A DNA stretch of 26,832 nucleotides from Bacteroidota bacterium (GTDB lineage Bacteria > Bacteroidota > Bacteroidia > Flavobacteriales > Weeksellaceae). Each line of letters starts with the position of its first letter. The first letter of the stretch is position 1. The notes beneath the pieces were generated by a model. It did not search any database. It worked only from the letters and a program-made list of their open reading frames with translations, and was not told the DNA's origin. Location of the stretch: NCBI GenBank assembly GCA_023394415.1, contig JAEXAR010000003.1, positions 1-26,832 of the forward strand. The letters are read 5' to 3'. Made by a program: the position numbers and the translations under genes. Shown here piece by piece: positions 16,012 through 23,259 of the stretch.

Positions 16012-17472
16012 ATGAAAAAGATATTTATATCGGCGTTTGCAGCTTCTGTGTTAATGTTTACATACAGTTGTAATACCGATTTTGAAAACGATGTTACAAG
16101 TGTGGCAGTGTCTAAAGGTAATGCAGACTTTAGTAAATATGTAGCTCTGGGTAACTCTCTTACTTCTGGGTACAGAGATGGAGCATTATATGTAGATGCA
16201 CAGAATGAATCTTACCCAAGTATGATTGCTGCACAGATGAAGCTTGCTGGAGGCGGTGAATTCAAACAACCGTTAATGGCAGATAATCTTGGTGGAATTA
16301 CCGGCGTTTTGAACAATAAACTTGTTCTTGCGGTTGGTGCTGATGGAAGCTTAGGTCCTGTTGTTGCAAGTGGTACAGGTGCTACTACATTGGCAAGCAT
16401 TTATGGTTCTGGACCATATCAGAATATGGGAGTACCGGGAGCAAAATCATTTCACTTGGTAGCAAATGGTTATGGTAACCTTGCAGGTGTACAAGCAGGA
16501 AAAGCTAATCCATATTTTGTGAGATTTGCTTCTTCAGGAACAACCAGTGTTCTAAAAGATGCTATGGATCAAAAACCAACATTCTTCTCATTGTGGATTG
16601 GTAATAATGATGTTCTTTCGTACGCCACATCAGGTGGTTCTGGTAAAGATCAAAAAGGAAATCTTGATCCTTCTACATACGGGAGTAATGACATTACAGA
16701 CCCAAATGTTTACGCAAGTGTTATAAAAAGTATTCTTGACGGGATGAAAGCAGTGGGCGCTACTAAAGGAGTTATTGCAAATATCCCTAATGTAACCTCT
16801 ATACCTTTTTTCACTACAGTTCCTGCTAAACCAATTGCTGGATTAACTGATGCACAGGTTTCAGCACTTAATACAGCATACGGCCAATACAATGGAGGTT
16901 TAGCAATGGCAAAAGCGGGAGGGTTAATTACCGATGCAGAATATCAATCTCGTTTAATCAAATTCACGGCAGGCGCAGTTGTAAATGGTGCTGTGATTGA
17001 AGATAAAGATCTTACTAATCTTTCAGCATTAGGATTGCCTTCTTACAGACAAACGACAGCATCAGATTTTATCCTTCTTACTACGGCGGGAGCTTTAAAA
17101 ACAGGTGGAGGAACCCAAACACCTCTTAAAGATGCGCAGGTTCTTACAGTGAAAGAAACTGCTAGAGTAACAGCTGCTACTACAGCTTACAACACTTCTC
17201 TTGCACAATTAGCTTCTGCTTACGGCTTGGCTTTGGTGGATGCTAATTCAAAAATGGTAGAAATGTCTGCTGGATCAGGTTTACAGTTTGATGGTGTAAA
17301 ATATACTACAACATTTGTAACCGGAGGTTCATTCTCGCTAGATGGTGTACACCTTACAGGTAGAGGTTATGCGATTATCGCAAATGAATTTATTAAAGCT
17401 ATAAATGCTACTTATGGTTCTAGCTTGCCAAAAGTTGAAGTCAATAAGTATTCTGGAGTTACATTTCCTTAA
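16012..17472 (+). CDS. SGNH/GDSL-family hydrolase lipoprotein
   Basis: The 486-residue lipoprotein has the signal MKKIFISAFAASVLMFTYSC with the lipid-modified Cys at 20. The SGNH blocks are in order: block I ALGNSLTSGY (45-54, nucleophile Ser49, with Asn replacing Asp in the GDSL motif), block II NMGVPGAKS (138-146), block III WIGNNDVL (195-202, Asn199) and block V DGVHLTGRGY with Asp444 and His447. The expected triad is Ser49-Asp444-His447. An inserted region of about 200 residues between blocks III and V makes it larger than a minimal GDSL esterase. It is probably an esterase or lipase at the cell surface or in the periplasm. It lies 12 bp after the FadL-family porin and ends at a strong terminator. 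Confidence 0.9.
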   Translation: MKKIFISAFAASVLMFTYSCNTDFENDVTSVAVSKGNADFSKYVALGNSLTSGYRDGALYVDAQNESYPSMIAAQMKLAGGGEFKQPLMADNLGGITGVLNNKLVLAVGADGSLGPVVASGTGATTLASIYGSGPYQNMGVPGAKSFHLVANGYGNLAGVQAGKANPYFVRFASSGTTSVLKDAMDQKPTFFSLWIGNNDVLSYATSGGSGKDQKGNLDPSTYGSNDITDPNVYASVIKSILDGMKAVGATKGVIANIPNVTSIPFFTTVPAKPIAGLTDAQVSALNTAYGQYNGGLAMAKAGGLITDAEYQSRLIKFTAGAVVNGAVIEDKDLTNLSALGLPSYRQTTASDFILLTTAGALKTGGGTQTPLKDAQVLTVKETARVTAATTAYNTSLAQLASAYGLALVDANSKMVEMSAGSGLQFDGVKYTTTFVTGGSFSLDGVHLTGRGYAIIANEFIKAINATYGSSLPKVEVNKYSGVTFP

Positions 17473-17493
17473 TCAACGATTATAATTATGATG

Positions 17494-17523
17494 AAGCCGG
17501 AGCAATTTGTTCCGGCTTTTTTA
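17494..17523 (+). terminator. Terminator of the FadL/SGNH operon
   Basis: An 8-bp perfect stem, AAGCCGGA / TCCGGCTT (17494-17501 with 17511-17518), with a 9-nt loop is followed by a T-run. It lies about 20 bp after the SGNH stop codon. Confidence 0.85.
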
Positions 17524-17568
17524 TTATTAATAGACTACAATTGCTATTTTTACCAAAGATTTTAAGAT

Positions 17569-18186
17569 ATGGCTTACAGATTACTTTTATTGTTGATTCT
17601 TACTTGTAATTTTGGATTTGCACAGCAAAATCAAGATTTTAGAAATGTAAAAGAGCATTTTGACAGACAAAGAGTTCTTCTAACAAATGAATTTAAAAAA
17701 AGAAATGAAATACTTCCGGCAGATCAAAGGATAGAGCTCAAAGAACAGTTCGTAGAATTTATGATGAAATTGGATAGTGTGCAGAATGCATCATTTGTAA
17801 GGACGCTTATAAAGGTAAAAAACGATGAAGATTTAAAAAATATTAACCTGTTTCAAACTCAAAATATCCTACAACAACCAGTTTCCACAATCGAGAAAAC
17901 ACCAGAATATCCAGGAGGAATCAATAATTTAAGGACGCAGGTTGCAGAACTTTTCTATTTCGATTCTACCACTGCTGACCCCAAAATCTTAAAAACGAAT
18001 GTTACTTTTCTAGTGGAAAGGGACGGCTATATTTCTAATGTCTTTGCAGAAGGCGACAACCAAAACTTCAACCGGCAAGCCATGATTGCGGTTTACCTTT
18101 TGCCCGATAAATTTAAACCAGCTGTAATAAATGGAACTCCTGTAAGATATATGTATCGGCTGCCACTAACAATGAATTTTGAATAA
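17569..18186 (+). CDS. Secreted TonB C-terminal-like domain protein
   Basis: The 205-residue protein has a signal peptide (MAYRLLLLLILTCNFGFAQ), then a charged helical region (about 25-100). A C-terminal TonB_C-like domain runs from EKTPEYPGGINNLRTQVAE (about 110) through KTNVTFLVERDGYISNV to RYMYRLPLTMNFE. Segments such as PEYPGG and the V-x-F-V-x-x-x-G strand are typical of TonB_C proteins in Bacteroidota. Unlike a real TonB it has no cytoplasmic or membrane anchor beyond the signal, so it is probably a periplasmic protein rather than an energy transducer. The stop codon directly abuts the ATG of the DMT transporter, so the two are likely co-translated. The function is unknown. Confidence 0.75.
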   Translation: MAYRLLLLLILTCNFGFAQQNQDFRNVKEHFDRQRVLLTNEFKKRNEILPADQRIELKEQFVEFMMKLDSVQNASFVRTLIKVKNDEDLKNINLFQTQNILQQPVSTIEKTPEYPGGINNLRTQVAELFYFDSTTADPKILKTNVTFLVERDGYISNVFAEGDNQNFNRQAMIAVYLLPDKFKPAVINGTPVRYMYRLPLTMNFE

Positions 18187-19071
18187 ATGAAACTAAATCC
18201 CGAAAAAGAAAAATGGATTCTACTTATTGTACTAACTATAATTTGGGGTTCTTCTTTTATTTTAATTAAAAAATCTCTGGAGCATTACAATCCCTATGAA
18301 GTAGGGAGTTTGAGAATCATTATTGCATCAGTATTGCTAATGCCTTTGGCGATTGTTAATATTAAAAAATTTCCCCGCAAACAACTAAAATACCTATTGG
18401 TTGCGGCAGCTTGTGGAAATTTTATTCCGATGTTTCTTTTTCCAATGGCAGAAACAGAAATCAGCAGTAGTGTTGCCGGAATCATCAACTCGATGGTGCC
18501 GATTTTTGTTATTATTCTTGGAGCGTTATTTTGGAAAACAGATACTACTAGAAGGCAAATCATAGGAACAATTATCAGTTTTGCAGGAGTTTGTATCCTA
18601 ACTTTAGGAAGTGGAGAAGCCGGAGAATTTAAAATTGTTCCGATAATTCTTTTGCTTTTGGCAACAGTACTTTATGCCATTAATGGTTTGACGGTGAAGA
18701 CCAAATTGAACCATGTAGAACCTAAAGCGCTTTCTGCATTTGTGTTTGGGTTTGTGCTTTTTTTTCCGTCCTTAATTTCATTAGTCTTTGCTGGATTTTT
18801 CAATGATTTCAGTTTTTCTAAGAATAATTTTGAAGGATTGATGTATGTATCGATGCTTTCGATCTTCGGAACCGGTTTAGCAATGATGCTCCACTACAGA
18901 TTATTAAGTGTATCAACGGCATTATTTGCATCTACTGTTACTTTACTGATGCCAATTGTTGCGATACTTTGGGGAATTTTAGTCGGAGAAAAGCTGTCGT
19001 TTCTACAATTCTTTGGTGCGACAGTCGTTATTGGCGGTTTATTATTTTTAAGAGGAAAATCAAAAAAATAA
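18187..19071 (+). CDS. EamA/DMT-family transporter
   Basis: This 294-residue inner-membrane protein has ten predicted helices arranged as two EamA repeats. The first repeat opens ILLIVLTIIWGSSFILIKKS (12-31), with the WGSSF signature common to this drug/metabolite transporter group; the second begins near 150 (IVPIILLLLATVLYAINGL). Members of the family export amino acids, metabolites or drugs; the substrate cannot be told from sequence. The gene starts immediately after the preceding stop codon (0 bp gap) and ends at a bidirectional terminator. Length and layout are normal, with no defects seen. Confidence 0.92.
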   Translation: MKLNPEKEKWILLIVLTIIWGSSFILIKKSLEHYNPYEVGSLRIIIASVLLMPLAIVNIKKFPRKQLKYLLVAAACGNFIPMFLFPMAETEISSSVAGIINSMVPIFVIILGALFWKTDTTRRQIIGTIISFAGVCILTLGSGEAGEFKIVPIILLLLATVLYAINGLTVKTKLNHVEPKALSAFVFGFVLFFPSLISLVFAGFFNDFSFSKNNFEGLMYVSMLSIFGTGLAMMLHYRLLSVSTALFASTVTLLMPIVAILWGILVGEKLSFLQFFGATVVIGGLLFLRGKSKK

Positions 19072-19101
19072 AACCACAACTTCAAGCTGTGGTTTTTATT
19101 T
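19071..19101. terminator. Bidirectional terminator between the DMT transporter and TPR genes
   Basis: The stem AAACCACA / TGTGGTTT (19071-19078 with 19088-19095) is flanked by an A-run on the left and a T-run on the right. It can stop transcription from both sides. The transporter stop codon ends at the first base of the stem. Confidence 0.8.
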
Positions 19102-20470
19102 ATTTCTTTTTCGATTTTACTTTTTTCATTTCGTCTTTAATGTATGGATACTTCTCCTTCATATCTTCAGCGAGAGAAGGATCCAGTTCCATGGCAATAG
19201 TAAGTGCATCAAGACCTTTGCTGTCTTCTCTTAAATTGTAATAACAATTGCTTAACTGGTAATAAAGTTCGGCTCTTTTATGAATTTTAGTTGCATTCAA
19301 AAGGGTTTTTACGGCGTCTTCATATTCACCCAAAAGCATCATCACTTCGGCGTAAGCATACCAATTATAGAAGCGGTTTGGCTCATTATCAACGAGTTTT
19401 TTCAAACAGTATAAACTTTCTTCAAACCTACCGGAATCGATGTAAAGAAATGCCAAACGCTTCTGATAATCCAGATTGTTTTCATTTAATGCTGTAGCTT
19501 CTTTCGCAAAATGAAGGGCTTCTTTCATCCCACCCATTTCTTCGTAGATGTAACTTTGCTCCATCATTGCGAGATAAAACTGCGGATCCTCTATTAAAGA
19601 TTTTTGAAATGATGACAATGCGTTCACAGGCTGTTTCATTTCTTTGTAACAGAGCCCAATTTTATAGTAAGTAAACGCTTTGGTATATTCTAACTCAAGC
19701 ATTTCTTCATAAACGCTGATGGCTTTGCTGAAATTACCCAACGCTTCATAGCACGCTGCTTTATTAGCGTAAACACCTACAGATGAGGAATTTATCGCTA
19801 AAAGATAATCAAAACCTTTAATGGCTTCTTCGTAGTTTTTTCGGTTGAAATGAAATTGACCATACTCAAACCAAGCCGTTTCCGAAAATGGAAAGTCATC
19901 CAGATATTCATTCAAAAATGCAATTCCATCATCATATTTTTTAAGATCATTGAAGCAAACCATAGCATTTTCCAAGGCATAATCGTCATTGGGATCAGCT
20001 TTTAATGCTAATTTATAATGTTTTAATGCAAGGAAAGGATCACCAAGATTTACACACTCATCAGCTATAAAATTATGCAGGAAATTTTCTTCTTCTTCCA
20101 GTTTTAAAGCTTTTTCGCAATATTCAATCGCTTTTTTCGGATTTCCAAGGTTGGAGTAGTATTTGGCGCAACAAACTAAAAAGTCAGTATTTTCCATGGA
20201 TGAAGCTTTCAATTCTTCAATAAGAAGTTTAGCCTGATTGTAGTCTTCAAGCTCCAATAAAACCTCCAATTTTTTGGTTTTAATTTCGATGGAATTCGGA
20301 TGCAGTTTCAAGCCAAAATTCACAGCTAATTCTGCATAAGAAATATCACCAAGTTCCAGATAGTAAATAATGATGTCTTCAAGTTCTTCGCTATCGAAGT
20401 AGAATTCGTCATTATTCTCAATCATCTCTTCGAACTTTTTTGCAAGCTCGTTTTCAAAAAATTCTTCCAA
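19100..20470 (-). CDS. Cytoplasmic TPR-repeat protein
   Basis: The 456-residue protein is built almost wholly of tetratricopeptide repeats, about eleven or twelve, from around residue 25 to 430. Units such as AKYYSNLGNPKKAIEYCEKA, YGQFHFNRKNYEEAIKGFDY and LCYKEMKQPVNALSSFQKSL show the 34-residue W/L-G-Y-A-F-A-P pattern. There is no signal peptide or membrane helix. The N-terminus is acidic and the C-terminus ends in a Lys-rich tail (DEMKKVKSKKK). TPR arrays usually scaffold protein contacts; no partner is evident from the neighbours. A 95-bp gap and the same strand separate it from glmM, so a shared transcript is possible, since no terminator is seen between them. Confidence 0.85.
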   Translation of the reverse strand: MEEFFENELAKKFEEMIENNDEFYFDSEELEDIIIYYLELGDISYAELAVNFGLKLHPNSIEIKTKKLEVLLELEDYNQAKLLIEELKASSMENTDFLVCCAKYYSNLGNPKKAIEYCEKALKLEEEENFLHNFIADECVNLGDPFLALKHYKLALKADPNDDYALENAMVCFNDLKKYDDGIAFLNEYLDDFPFSETAWFEYGQFHFNRKNYEEAIKGFDYLLAINSSSVGVYANKAACYEALGNFSKAISVYEEMLELEYTKAFTYYKIGLCYKEMKQPVNALSSFQKSLIEDPQFYLAMMEQSYIYEEMGGMKEALHFAKEATALNENNLDYQKRLAFLYIDSGRFEESLYCLKKLVDNEPNRFYNWYAYAEVMMLLGEYEDAVKTLLNATKIHKRAELYYQLSNCYYNLREDSKGLDALTIAMELDPSLAEDMKEKYPYIKDEMKKVKSKKK

Positions 20471-20565
20471 TATTTTATCTCAAAGTCCTTTCAATGGAGG
20501 AAAAATATATCCCAACTTTGAAAAAACATATAAATTATACTTTTTAAATATAACAAAAATCTGAC

Positions 20566-21948
20566 CTAAATCAAACTTTTGATTTTTGCAATGATATCAT
20601 TGCCCAATTGGTCTGCTTCTTCCTGCGATTTGGCTTCGGTATATATCCTAATAATTGGTTCTGTATTCGATTTTCTTAGGTGAACCCAATTTTCAGCAAA
20701 ATCGATTTTCACGCCATCCACTGTAGAAACCTCTTCATTTTGATATTCATTTTTCATTTTAGTTAAAAGTGCGTCCACATCAATTTCCGGCGTAAGTTCA
20801 ATTTTCTTTTTACCCATAAAATATGCTGGATAAGAAGCACGCAACTCAGAAACAGTCTTGTTTTCTTTAGCTAAATGAGTTAAAAATAATGCTGCCCCAA
20901 CTAAAGAATCTCTTCCGTAATGCAAATCAGGATAGATAATTCCGCCATTTCCTTCACCACCGATAACTGCATTTTTTTCTTTCATTAAATTCACCACATT
21001 CACCTCTCCTACAGCACTTGCGAAATATTCTGAATTGTGGTTTTTCGCAACATCTCTCAAAGCGCGGCTTGAAGAAAGGTTGGAAATCGCAACTCCGTTT
21101 TTATGCTTCAAAAGATAATCTGCAACAGCAACCAAAGTGTATTCTTCACCAAACATTTCACCTTTTTCGTCAATTAAAGCCAATCTGTCTACATCAGGAT
21201 CCACAACGATACCTAAATCGGCATTTTCCTTTTTCACCAATTCACAGATGTCGGTTAAATGTTCTTTTAAAGGTTCAGGATTATGCGGAAACTGACCATT
21301 AGGCTCACAATAAAGCTTTATAACCTCGCAACCCAATTGTTCCAACAGTGGAGGCATTGAAATTCCTCCAGTAGAGTTTACGGCATCCAAAACGACTTTG
21401 AATTTTTTGGCTTTTACTGCTTCTGCGTCTACCATTGGCAATTCCAGAATTTTTTTGATATGAATGTCAAAAGCATCGCTTCTTGTTTCGTAACTTCCCA
21501 AATCATCCACTTCTGCAAATTCAAAATCTTCATCTTCAGCAATTTTCAGTACCTCTGCACCATTTTCACCATTGATGAATTCGCCTTTATTGTTCAAAAG
21601 TTTCAGTGCGTTCCACTGTTTTGGGTTGTGTGACGCGGTGAGGATAATTCCACCGTCAGCCTTCAGTTCAGGAACCATAACTTCTACGGTTGGTGTGGTT
21701 GAAAGTCCCAGATCAACGACATTGATTCCCAGTCCTTGTAATGTCGCTGTAACCAAAAAGTTAACCATTGCACCGGAAATTCTTGCATCGCGGCCAATCA
21801 CAAGGGTTAAATCTTTTTTATTTTTATTTCTCTGAAGCCAGGTTCCGAACGCAGCCGTGAATTTTACCACATCCAGCGGTGTAAGGTTGTCGTCTACTCT
21901 TCCGCCGATGGTGCCCCGGATTCCGGAAATACTTTTGATTAATGCCAT
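20566..21948 (-). CDS. glmM: Phosphoglucosamine mutase-type phosphohexomutase
   Basis: This cytoplasmic enzyme (460 residues) most likely converts glucosamine-6-phosphate to glucosamine-1-phosphate for UDP-GlcNAc, peptidoglycan and LPS. The catalytic phosphoserine loop is TASHNP with Ser106; the metal loop is DPDVDR (Asp250/252/254); the sugar loop is GEGNGG (331-336); and the phosphate-binding loop is RKSNTEPIIRIY (425-436). The loops ASHNPKQWNALK and GEGNGGIIYPD resemble the archaeal-type GlmM branch more than E. coli GlmM, so a broader phosphohexomutase specificity cannot be excluded. I start at the ATG at 21948 (MALIKSISGIRGTIGG); the frame extends 26 codons upstream, but those residues cover the promoter and are not family-like. 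Confidence 0.9.
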   Translation of the reverse strand: MALIKSISGIRGTIGGRVDDNLTPLDVVKFTAAFGTWLQRNKNKKDLTLVIGRDARISGAMVNFLVTATLQGLGINVVDLGLSTTPTVEVMVPELKADGGIILTASHNPKQWNALKLLNNKGEFINGENGAEVLKIAEDEDFEFAEVDDLGSYETRSDAFDIHIKKILELPMVDAEAVKAKKFKVVLDAVNSTGGISMPPLLEQLGCEVIKLYCEPNGQFPHNPEPLKEHLTDICELVKKENADLGIVVDPDVDRLALIDEKGEMFGEEYTLVAVADYLLKHKNGVAISNLSSSRALRDVAKNHNSEYFASAVGEVNVVNLMKEKNAVIGGEGNGGIIYPDLHYGRDSLVGAALFLTHLAKENKTVSELRASYPAYFMGKKKIELTPEIDVDALLTKMKNEYQNEEVSTVDGVKIDFAENWVHLRKSNTEPIIRIYTEAKSQEEADQLGNDIIAKIKSLI

Positions 21949-21978
21949 ATTTTTAACTGTATTAAAAAATAATTTTTG

Positions 21979-22005
21979 CAAAAATACGAAAAATGAAAGC
22001 GGCAA
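21979..22005 (-). promoter_or_regulatory. glmM promoter
   Basis: The minus strand has TATTTTTG (rc of 21979-21986) followed by CA, a perfect -7 element 31 bp before the ATG. A TTG (rc of 22003-22005) lies 16 bp upstream, a little closer than usual. Confidence 0.5.
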
Positions 22006-22015
22006 AGTGCTAAAT

Positions 22016-22049
22016 ATTAAAAACAAAAAACCCGACTTGAAGCCGGGTT
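22016..22049 (-). terminator. Terminator of the outer-membrane beta-barrel gene
   Basis: On the minus strand AACCCG pairs with CGGGTT (22044-22049 with 22029-22034), with an inner CTT/AAG extension, followed by TTTTTTGTTTTT. It lies about 24 bp after the stop at 22073 and just before the glmM promoter. Confidence 0.8.
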
Positions 22050-22072
22050 GAATATTTAAAGTTTAAAATTTC

Positions 22073-22927
22073 TTAGAAAGAATATTTGAACCCAAGGTTA
22101 ATACCTACATTTGAAAAAGGCAAAGAAATTTTTGTTAGTTTCGTTGCCGTACTGGTGCCTGTATTGTCGCCAGGATTTACCTGATCTACATATTCGAAGT
22201 GAATGTCATCATATTGCCAACCATTTGCTTCATTCAGCTCGCTAGTGCCGTTAAAATTTGCTTCAGTATAGGTTCCTTTTTTTGGAGAGTAAGACATTGC
22301 CATTGATCTTAACTCAGTAAAAATTGCCATATTGGAATTAAGTGAATAATCAAACCCTAAAGCTCCGGTAACACCTACTGCCATTCCTCCGTCCATCTCA
22401 AATTTCGTGGTATATACGTTGTTGTTCAAAGTGTCTGTGTAGTCTTCGGTTGTTTTTGGCATCGCACCAATAGCAAGACCGAATTTAGCATATGGAGTGA
22501 TCGTTGAAGGGTTTGCTTTAATAACAATTTTAGGCTGAATTAAAAGCATTTGACCGTACAGCTCATACTTTTCAGTTCCTCCGTTGTTCCATTTCTCGGT
22601 AACTTCTGTTTTGCCACCCTTCAGATAGTCAACTCCAAGCTCAGCACCAACGTTTTTGTTGAACATGTATCCAAAATCCAAACCTACATTTGCACCTTTG
22701 CCATATGAAAGGCCCACTGCTTCTTCAGACCAGCCTCCGCCCGATTGCTGAGTTTTGTTGAACCAGCGACCGTAATCTTTTGCGATGCCGAAGTTGTAAC
22801 CACCGTGAACTCCAACATAAAACCCTGTTGAACCCATTACCTGATTTGAAGCAACTTGCGTTTGTGCGTTCATTTGCGCAGTTAGAGCAAGGCTAAGAAA
22901 AGCCGCTCCCAATAAAATCTTTTTCAT
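22073..22927 (-). CDS. Outer-membrane beta-barrel protein
   Basis: The 284-residue protein has a signal peptide (MKKILLGAAFLSLALTAQMNAQ) and a chain of amphipathic strands. Examples are TGFYVGVHGGYNFGI, ANVGLDFGYMFNKNVGAEL and SNVGINLGFKYSF. The last residue is Phe after an aromatic-alternating strand, the usual signal for insertion by the BAM machinery. Length and strand count suggest an eight- to ten-stranded barrel of the OMP_b-brl type, with a long Asn/Thr-rich loop near 225-265. No enzyme motif is visible. It is a single gene with its own terminator; upstream it has a possible promoter and an FNR/Crp-like dyad. The function is unknown. Confidence 0.85.
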   Translation of the reverse strand: MKKILLGAAFLSLALTAQMNAQTQVASNQVMGSTGFYVGVHGGYNFGIAKDYGRWFNKTQQSGGGWSEEAVGLSYGKGANVGLDFGYMFNKNVGAELGVDYLKGGKTEVTEKWNNGGTEKYELYGQMLLIQPKIVIKANPSTITPYAKFGLAIGAMPKTTEDYTDTLNNNVYTTKFEMDGGMAVGVTGALGFDYSLNSNMAIFTELRSMAMSYSPKKGTYTEANFNGTSELNEANGWQYDDIHFEYVDQVNPGDNTGTSTATKLTKISLPFSNVGINLGFKYSF

Positions 22928-22965
22928 ACTACTTTTTTTTTGAAAATTATTCGTTAATTATGCTA

Positions 22966-22993
22966 CGAATATAAAAAATTCTTAATAAAACAA
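22966..22993 (-). promoter_or_regulatory. Weak promoter match for the beta-barrel gene
   Basis: The minus strand reads TATATTCG (rc of 22966-22973), one mismatch from TAnnTTTG, with TTG (rc of 22991-22993) 17 bp upstream. The predicted transcription start is near 22960, about 33 nt before the ATG. Confidence 0.4.
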
Positions 22994-22996
22994 ATG

Positions 22997-23008
22997 TGAT
23001 TTAAATCA
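22997..23008. promoter_or_regulatory. FNR/Crp-like palindrome TGATTTAAATCA
   Basis: A perfect 12-bp palindrome with the spacing TGAT-N4-ATCA, as in the Crp/FNR-family consensus TTGAT-N4-ATCAA (8 of 10 consensus bases). It lies between the Cys-rich gene end (23016) and the beta-barrel gene, about 42 bp upstream of the predicted start of that gene. The function is inferred. Confidence 0.35.
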
Positions 23009-23015
23009 TTTATTC

Positions 23016-23168
23016 TTAAGAACACCCACAATCTCTGTCGCAACCCGTTCTTTTGCTTTTGAACTTTGAAGGTGAAAAATTCTTTTTAATAATTTTAAAA
23101 ATGGAATATCCTGCAAAGCCAACGATCAATGCAACAAGGATGTATTGTAAAAGAAGTGTACTGTCCAT
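23016..23168 (-). CDS. FeoB-associated Cys-rich membrane protein
   Basis: This 50-residue protein begins MDSTLLLQYILVALIVGFAG, one membrane helix at the N-terminus. A basic stretch (KIIKKNFSPSKFKSKR) follows, then the tail TGCDRDCGCS with Cys 43, 47 and 49. This is the layout of the FeoB-associated Cys-rich family (a FeoC-like position in many Bacteroidota and Firmicutes operons). It lies 91 bp downstream of feoB on the same strand, so it probably joins the ferrous-iron operon. The three cysteines could bind iron or an Fe-S cluster near the FeoB channel; this is inference. The gene is short enough to be missed by length-filtered gene calling. Confidence 0.85.
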   Translation of the reverse strand: MDSTLLLQYILVALIVGFAGYSIFKIIKKNFSPSKFKSKRTGCDRDCGCS

Positions 23169-23259
23169 TTTTTCTGTGGTTCAATTTGGTTCAAATGGTC
23201 CAATTATAGTTCCAAAAGCAGTAAAATTTAATTGATTTAAGCAATTTGAACAATTTTAA

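Noticed and set aside
23169..23259. Possible separate promoter or RNA between feoB and the Cys-rich gene
   Set aside because: No TAnnTTTG match on the minus strand and only loose TTCAA/TTGAA repeats; nothing beyond AT-rich spacer could be supported.
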